Shown piece by piece: positions 50,001 through 57,869 of a stretch of 64,000 nucleotides of DNA. Both the position numbers and the translations under genes were made by a program. Location of the stretch: the NCBI GenBank assembly GCA_019914995.1, contig CM034134.1, forward strand, positions 3,531,645-3,595,644, read 5' to 3'. Below the pieces are notes generated by a model. It saw only the letters and a program-made list of their open reading frames with translations. It did not search any database and had not been told where the DNA came from. Numbering within the stretch: the first letter of the stretch is position 1; the number at the start of each line of letters is the position of its first letter. The stretch is from Acanthochlamys bracteata (Eukaryota; Streptophyta; Magnoliopsida; Pandanales; Velloziaceae).

Positions 50001-53000
50001 GTCTTAAGAATTGACGCTGTACCAGTTGAACAAACATCGACTAAGTACTTGATCTTACATTATCATGACATTATACAAAATTACATTTTCTAAGGGTGAC
50101 AAATAACCATGCATAACCAACTGCCAAAAACACATGGAATGTTTGCTTTATTATTGCACTAAAGTTATACCATCTGCAATTAGAGAGTAAATGTTGCTTT
50201 CCTACAAAGTTGACAACCAAAAGTTTTTGATAAAGAAAAAAAAAACTATACTAGATAACCAAGCAATGGCTTACCTAGTCTATTTGAGTATTAATCGAAA
50301 CCAGAATATACTTACGTTCAATTCCATCCATAGAATTTAATCAACCAGATCCCGCGGCAAATTTCAGGTCAAATTTATAATCCTCGTAATTACTTCCATT
50401 GATATCAATAAAGTACCTCACAGAGAAGAAGAAAATGTCAAACTTAATTACTGTTCATGATTCAAAGGCTGTCCACATGCTATAACTGTTGAATGTAGAA
50501 CTCGGACACAGACACGTGCACACACGAAGATAAACACTACAAATGGTGCAAGAGAATGATATAGAGTGCTTAAGATCCTCCAACTTAAGGACGATGAGAT
50601 AATACAAGAAGCAAACAACAAGAGCAACAGGATTTTGTTGGAAATATGGTAGTGGGATCCCAACAAGAGCAACAGGATTCTGATGTTCTTTGCAGCTGGT
50701 CTTCTACAAAGATCACATCCCTACTGAAAAAAACCTTACGAGTAGTGAGATTCCATAAGCGATACTCTATAACATCTTCAGCATACCTCAGAAATATGCA
50801 CTTTCTGAACTTAGGATCCAACTTGGATCTCTCCGATGATTTATACATCACAAATACTGGACAACCAAAAATATAAAGGCTAGAATAATCAACAACGTTA
50901 CAAGTCCACATTTCTATTAGCACTTTCAACCCAATAGCAGTTGAAGAGATACGGTTCAATACATAACAAGCCGTCTTTGCCCAAAAAAAGTTAGGCAAAC
51001 CAACCACTTTAAGTATAGCCCTTACCCGCTCAAGTAATGTCCTATTGAACCACTCCGCAACTCCATTTTGCTGTGGAGTATAAGGTACAGTGGATTGCCG
51101 TTTGATCCCTTATTCGGCTAAGAAAATAAAGAATTCATCACTGTTGTATTCTTCTCCGTTGTTCCACCGTAGGCACTTGATCCTACTACTGGAATCAAGT
51201 TCCAGCAGAGCATTAAAGTACTTGAACACACCAGAGACCTCTGACTTCCTTCGGATTGGATACACCCAGCTTCGTCCAGAAAAATCATCAATAAATATTA
51301 CCAAATATTTGGCACTCCCAAGTGAAAGCTGCGGTGACTCCCACACATCCAAGTCAAGAACGGTTTTGGCTTTGAAGAATGATCTTCCAAACTTGGTACG
51401 GTGCTGCTTCTCGGTTTCCTCACAAAACGGCAACTTAACCTCGAATAGCCCTAGCAAGAGCTTCCGATCACAGAGAATTTTAAGGCCATACTCCGAGATG
51501 TGACCAAGCTTCAAGTGCCACATTCGAGTTACCTCCTCTAAACTAGTGCCGGATGCCACACTTGCATCTCCAAGTGATAGTGTTACTCCAAACACTTTGT
51601 ACAAGTTGGAACCCATCTTTTTTCCTTTCAAGATTTCTTGCCCATCCTGGATGACCTTCATAATGCCACCCTTTATTCGGGTCTTACAACCAAGGTCATC
51701 AAACTGTCCAAGAGATAACAAATTTTTAGTGAGGCCAAGTATATGGCGTACCTTACTGATGAGGCGAATCCTTCCATCTTCTCCCTTAAGCATGATGGAA
51801 CCAACTCCAATAACCTTCAAGACTTGGCCATTTTCCATCCGCATGTTACCTCCAGAAATGATTTTATACTTGTGGAACCAATCTTTTCTGGATGTCATGT
51901 GCCAAGATGCTCCTGAATCCAAAATCCATACATCAGAAAATTTGGCATCATCGTTGGTAATAATTGCTATTTCGCCAACTAAATCCTCGCCCTCATCCGA
52001 GTTATATGCCACACATGCTTGAGACTTGGAGACTTCTGTACTTCCTCCTTTGGCCAACGACTTGCACTCACGCTTGTATTGTCCAAGCTTTTCTCAAACA
52101 AAACACTTTACTTGCCGCTTGTTCCTCTTTTGCTGCCCCGTGCCACTACTTTCAAAATTCCGCTTCCTTTTCTTATCTTGTGCCAACAACAAAACCTCCG
52201 GTTGTTGTCCACCAGGCATAATATCAACCTTATCCTTCGACGACTTTCTTCTTCAAGAACAGCTGCAACAACATCTTCATAAACAAGTGATTTCAAATCG
52301 CTGTTACCTGTTTGATTTATGACAACTTGATCATAAGAACTTGGAAGACTTTGGAGTAGAATCAAGGCACGTTCATCAGTCTCTATCTTCTTCTCTAGTG
52401 CTGTTAATTGAGAGAAAAGAGACTCCATTATACTAAGATGATCAGCCACAGAAGAAGTTTCAGTCATGCGAAGAGAATACAAACTTCGCATCAAGAATAT
52501 AGCATGTTGCCTTGACTTCTTGGCATAAACTTTTTCAAGCTTTTCCCAAACCTCTTTTGCGATCTTTTAGTTCTGAGACACTAAGAAGCACATGATCAGC
52601 AAGAGAAAGATGTAGATTTGCCATAACATACCTTTTCATCTTTTGCCATATATCGTCTGTCATATCGTCGGGACGATCCTCTAAAGCGGCAAAGCAATTT
52701 TCTTTGGATAGAATTGCCAAAATCTTCATCCTCCACAATGGGTAGTTGCTTCCATTGAATTTTTCAATCTCAAACTTGTTTGCCATCAAGAAAACCGTAA
52801 GCTCTGATACCACTTGTTGTAAATATGGTAGTGTGCATGAACGAAAAATAGCACAGAGGAATATATAGCACACAATAGGATCTTACAGTCCAAGTTGAAT
52901 TTGTTAAAGATGAATAAGGCAATCACACACCAAAAAAAATATCACTATAAGATGAGATTATAATGTAGGATTACAACTTTGCTTTCTTGCTTGTATTCAA

Positions 53001-56000
53001 CTATATTCTTTCTTTTCATACTTCTTCCAAATTCCACACATTTGGGACATATATATATGATGTAAGAAAATCCTTTGATAGCTAGTCCACTACATAACTA
53101 ACTCTCTAAAGTAACTCTTTGACCTTAGTTCCTTGGCATAACTTCTTATAGTAGTTAGAATGAATTTGGAGATAACTTCCTCATGAATCTGGACATAACT
53201 TCCTTATGAATCTGGACATAACTACTATAGCAGCTATGTTGGACTAAATAGTGGACTACGAGTAGCTACTTTTGGAATGCTTGATTAGAAGCTCATCAAA
53301 GTGTCTTTATATCCAACAGATTTAACATAAAGAAAGCTCTCCTGATTGGCAGAGATGAAAAAACCCACGACGGCAATGGCAAAGGAAACTTCACCAAGAC
53401 AAAAGATTACACTATCTTCACAAGGCCACAACCAACAATAGCTCTTATAGAGAGTTTGTAATTGTTTCTTATACAAGTGGGAATGCCACTGACTACCCTA
53501 AGAGTAAGAGAAGCTATGTAAGGACACTCCTTAATTCCAATTTTTTCTAATTATAATCTTTCACCTCTTTAATGGACAATGGAGATTCTTTTGATCGAAT
53601 AGAGAATATTGATTCTCCGAGAAGCTTCTTCCACCAACCACACTTTATAAGATTCTATGAGATTCTAGAACCTTTAGGATTACTCTAAAATAAATTAGAA
53701 GAATCTATAGTATTATTCATGTTTCTAGGGATTCTACAATATTTTAATCGTTTCAGATTATTTTAGAACATTCTAAATCATTATATAACTATCTAGAACC
53801 TTTTAGAGTACTCTAGAATATTATGAAGTATGCTTCTCAAAGCTATACCATACGCGATGCTGCCTGTTGGAAGAACCAAACCTTTGCAAGGCCGATGAAA
53901 AGGCCAATTCACTACCAATTGTGCTCTACCTCATCCCAACGCTCCACAACTCCATATTTTCTTCCTTGGCACATTAGCTTAACAGTATAGTAGTTTTACC
54001 ACTCTCACAATCTCCCACTTATAGACATTGGTATGTCCTTTAATTATTTCTCAATTTTTTTTATTATTGTTGACATCTCTTTCGTGTTCAACGCTTTCTC
54101 TGAATAGGTCATACATAAAATATATCTCATTCAAACTTGTCACCAGCAATGGGCTTCGTCAATGCATCTACAGGGTTCCTTGCGTAGGGACTTTAAGCAT
54201 ATTGATGCTTTCACTATCCGACACTTTACGTATGAAGTGATACTGGACACCGATGTGTTTGATTCTGGGCCAGGAATGAACAAAGTTGAAGTGTACCTTC
54301 TTGGATTATATCAATGGCATTACAGTGTATCGCATGTGGAATCCTACTGCCACAAGACTGCATCAATAGGAAAGTTGTCTTCGTGAAGACCTCTATTCAA
54401 TGATGGCATAGAAAAGACTACTGTTTGAGTTCTGATAATTAAAAGGAAGAAAATGACCTAATTTCTAAAACATGACTAGGGCACGAACAAGCTTTAGGAG
54501 AAACATCAACCTTAGGAATTCAGCATTCGACTAGGAAGAGGCGGGCATAGTGGACTTCTTTCTAAGCATAGCCCTTTACGACCAGTCCGGCATAATACTT
54601 CTCGACCTAATCTTTGCTTCCTCTCTTGATTTTAAACACCTACTAGCTATACGCTCTTTGGGTATCCGGATAAGCTCCTAGGTGTTTATTTCATAAACAA
54701 CCTTCATTTTTTCTTACATGACTGCCATCCTCTTGAAAAGTTGTAGGCTCTTCATCGTACATTAAAAGACAGTATGCAATGTTACTATGAGATTTTGCTC
54801 TTTCCAAGATATTCTTCATACCTCTAGCCCTTATCCTTTCGAGTCGAATGACGAACTCCTCAGCTTGAGGTTTTGCCTAGCTTTTTGTTCCATGTTCACT
54901 TTTAGAAACTAGATCCTCTTCTCCCTCATGCTAGTCCAGAATTCGGACATCAATCGTTCCTGGTTCACAAAATTCAGCAAACAGGGTTTCAATGAAGATA
55001 ACCAAAGACTACAAGCAGCACGAAAATTCTTCAGGGCGGTGATGTTCTGGCGCGAGCAATGTGATTGTATTATTTTTATATGTGATGTACATGATCTTTC
55101 GCAAAGATGACATCCGTACTGATGACAACCTTGCGAACATTGGGATTCCACGTGCGATATCCCTTAATGCCGTTTGCATCGCACAAGAAGGTGCACTTAC
55201 TCGAGCATGCATCCAACATTGACCTTTCATGGGTTGTCTACATCACATACGAAGAACAATTAAATAAATGGAGCCTAGAATAGTCCGCAAGCTTACTGGT
55301 TCACAGCTCCATCAATGTTTTCATTTGTACAGTTGTTGAAGATGCCCGGTTGATTATATAGCAAACGATGTTTGTTGCTTCCACCTCAAAATGATTAGAT
55401 GGAGCTGCCATCCTAAGCATCGCTCTTTCGCGTGAGTGCGATTCATTTGCTATACAACTCTATTCTGTTGTAGTGTGTATGCTACTGTCGATTGCTTCTT
55501 TATTCCTTCGAACTCTAAGAGGATCATAGCTTGCTGTTCGAGTATTCTCTTCCACGACCACAAACACTATCCGTTTACTGGCTTCGAATTCAACTCGTGC
55601 CTTGCAGCTTTGAATACTTCAGAAAATTCCTAATTTCTTCTTTATTGAGAACACCCAGCATCTTCTCAAGTATCATCAATGAAGACTAGCAGTAACCTTG
55701 CTCCTCTGATATATAGCCTGAATATAGATGCCACAACTTCGAAGATTCCTCTTCTTCCTGTTAAATGCCAAGCTTGTATGAGCTTTTGACTACTTGACTT
55801 CTTTCTTGTGCTTATAGTCAAGCACTCGTCCCTCTCATAGCCCATCTTCCTATAAAAGGAGCATTTTAAATTCTTCTTATCTACTCCTTGTTTCCCTTAG
55901 CCTTCCAATGACTCTCACTGGAACTCTTCTTCATAGGTCCGCCATTTTCCATGAGCCTGTTGTGAAATGGACACATAATCTTCCTTTACTTTTAGCTAGC

Positions 56001-57819
56001 CTCTTCATCAAAGATGGTTGTTACAACATCTTTGCAAACTAGGCTTTTCAAAGAAGTCTTGCGACAAGATAATTATAAGAATATGGAGGATGTGATAAAA
56101 GGAATTAGGGACCTTTGACTCGACACTATATCCTCACCTAACTATGGTAGTTGAGAAAGTAGCAAGTCGAGGGTATTTAGATGCTCAGATATTTTGCTTC
56201 TATAGCATCCATAGAGCATAACTTTCTCATTAAGAAGAGCATATTATGCTAAGAGTTTACCTCATACTGCCGATATAATGTGTCTCATACGTCCTTTGCA
56301 CTGTTCATCTCCGGGATAAAGCTGGCTAAGACTCCATCTCTAAGATAGAGTTAAACGCTTGCCAAAGCCCATTGATTTTCAGCCACTTTCGTCAGAAATA
56401 CTTTCTTGCCGCTCTCCAATTGCTGCAAGGTAATTTTCTTTGATGAGAATTGCTTTTATCTTGACTTTCTATATAGAAAAACTATTGCAATTGAACTTCT
56501 CAATGTCACACTTAGTTGCCATCACAGAATCCTTATAGCTTTAACACAACATGTGTCAACCTCATGCGCACAAGTCCTAATATACGAAATTCTACCCCCA
56601 AATAGGATAGTCACATCTTGTGGCACTCAACCATCATAGTTTAATGTGATATTAACATATGATTCTAATGTTTCATCAAAATGTAGAGTTTAATAATACT
56701 ACAAAACTAAACCAATGGTATTAGTAGTAATGCCTTCAATTTTCTAGAAAAAGTCACCTATATAATGGCAAAATTCATTAAAATACTTATGACAATTCTA
56801 CAAACACACAAGATCTAGGAAGAAAATTGGTCAAAACATCGTCATTAAGGTGATCTACAGGGGAAAAAAATAATTATACAGCACTAAACTACAATATCAA
56901 TTACAAAAACTATAAAGGTGTTAGACATTGTAAAGCCACTATATAAATTAGTGGTTAATTAGAATGCAACAAGTTAAATGTGCATTCATATTAAAATGCC
57001 AAAGGTCAAGAAAGATGAACCATTACCTAAAAAGTTTGAAACCCAAAGGTCAAGTTGGAAACCCAAATGTCAAAAAAAATGACATAAAATGTTAAATTTG
57101 GTAAAAGATATATATTTCGTTTTTATGTCACATTGATCAAGAGTTTCGATGGAGGTCAGTTCGTATTCCGATTGAGCTAAAATTTTATCAACATGTTCTC
57201 AATTCATGGTTCTTCATATCCAACAGTGGAAATTGGATTTGGATGTCTCGCCGGCCACTTTTGGCAAGCATGTGCACTATGTGCCTCTATCCTATCCCAT
57301 ATATATATGTATATGTCTATGTATATATATATGTAGGAGAGGGATAGGGGCACTCCCGGGCACTCCCTCCCCGGTTTATGGTCGGGGTGACTTCCAAATC
57401 CAATCTTCACCATTGGATATGAAGAACTATGAGTTAGAAACATATCCATAAAATTTCAGCTCAATCGGACTACGAATTCACGCCCATCCGGTCACTTGAT
57501 CAAGATGACAGAAATGATACAATATATGTATTTTTAAATTTTCTTACTTTCTGTCATGTTGATCAAATGACCGGATGATGTGAATTCGTAATCCGATTGA
57601 GCTGAAATTTTATGAATATATTTCTAACTCATAGTTCTTCATATCCAATGGTGGAGATTGGATTTGGAAGTCATCCAGACCATAAACCGGGGAGGGAGTG
57701 CCCGAGAGTGCCCCTATCCCTCTCCATATATGTATGTATATATATATATATATCTATATATGTATATATATATGTATGTATGGATATATATATGTATATA
57801 TATATCCCTATACATAGAC

Positions 57820-57869
<50 letters not shown>

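Larger units (their letters stand above)
50636..53318 (-). mobile_element. Tork-like Copia element in intron 2, deleted at its 3' end (Copia D)
   Basis: Antisense to the MADS gene. A perfect 5-bp duplication gattt flanks it (50631-50635 and 53319-53323). The 5' LTR 53318-52815 is whole; the 3' LTR is reduced to its terminal 19 bases (50636-50654). RT, RNase H and most of the 3' LTR are gone, replaced by a short filler that copies the flank. Gag, protease and integrase remain largely open, so it looks younger than Copia C and E. Confidence 0.88.

Noticed and set aside
51090-52322. Plus-strand open frames of 85-158 codons
   Set aside because: They are antisense shadows of the Copia D gag, protease and integrase frames, which carry the recognisable motifs on the minus strand.
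44008-57070. One large LTR element bounded by the two family F units
   Set aside because: The space between holds MADS exon 2 and unrelated Copia elements in opposite orientation, so the two units are more simply separate copies.
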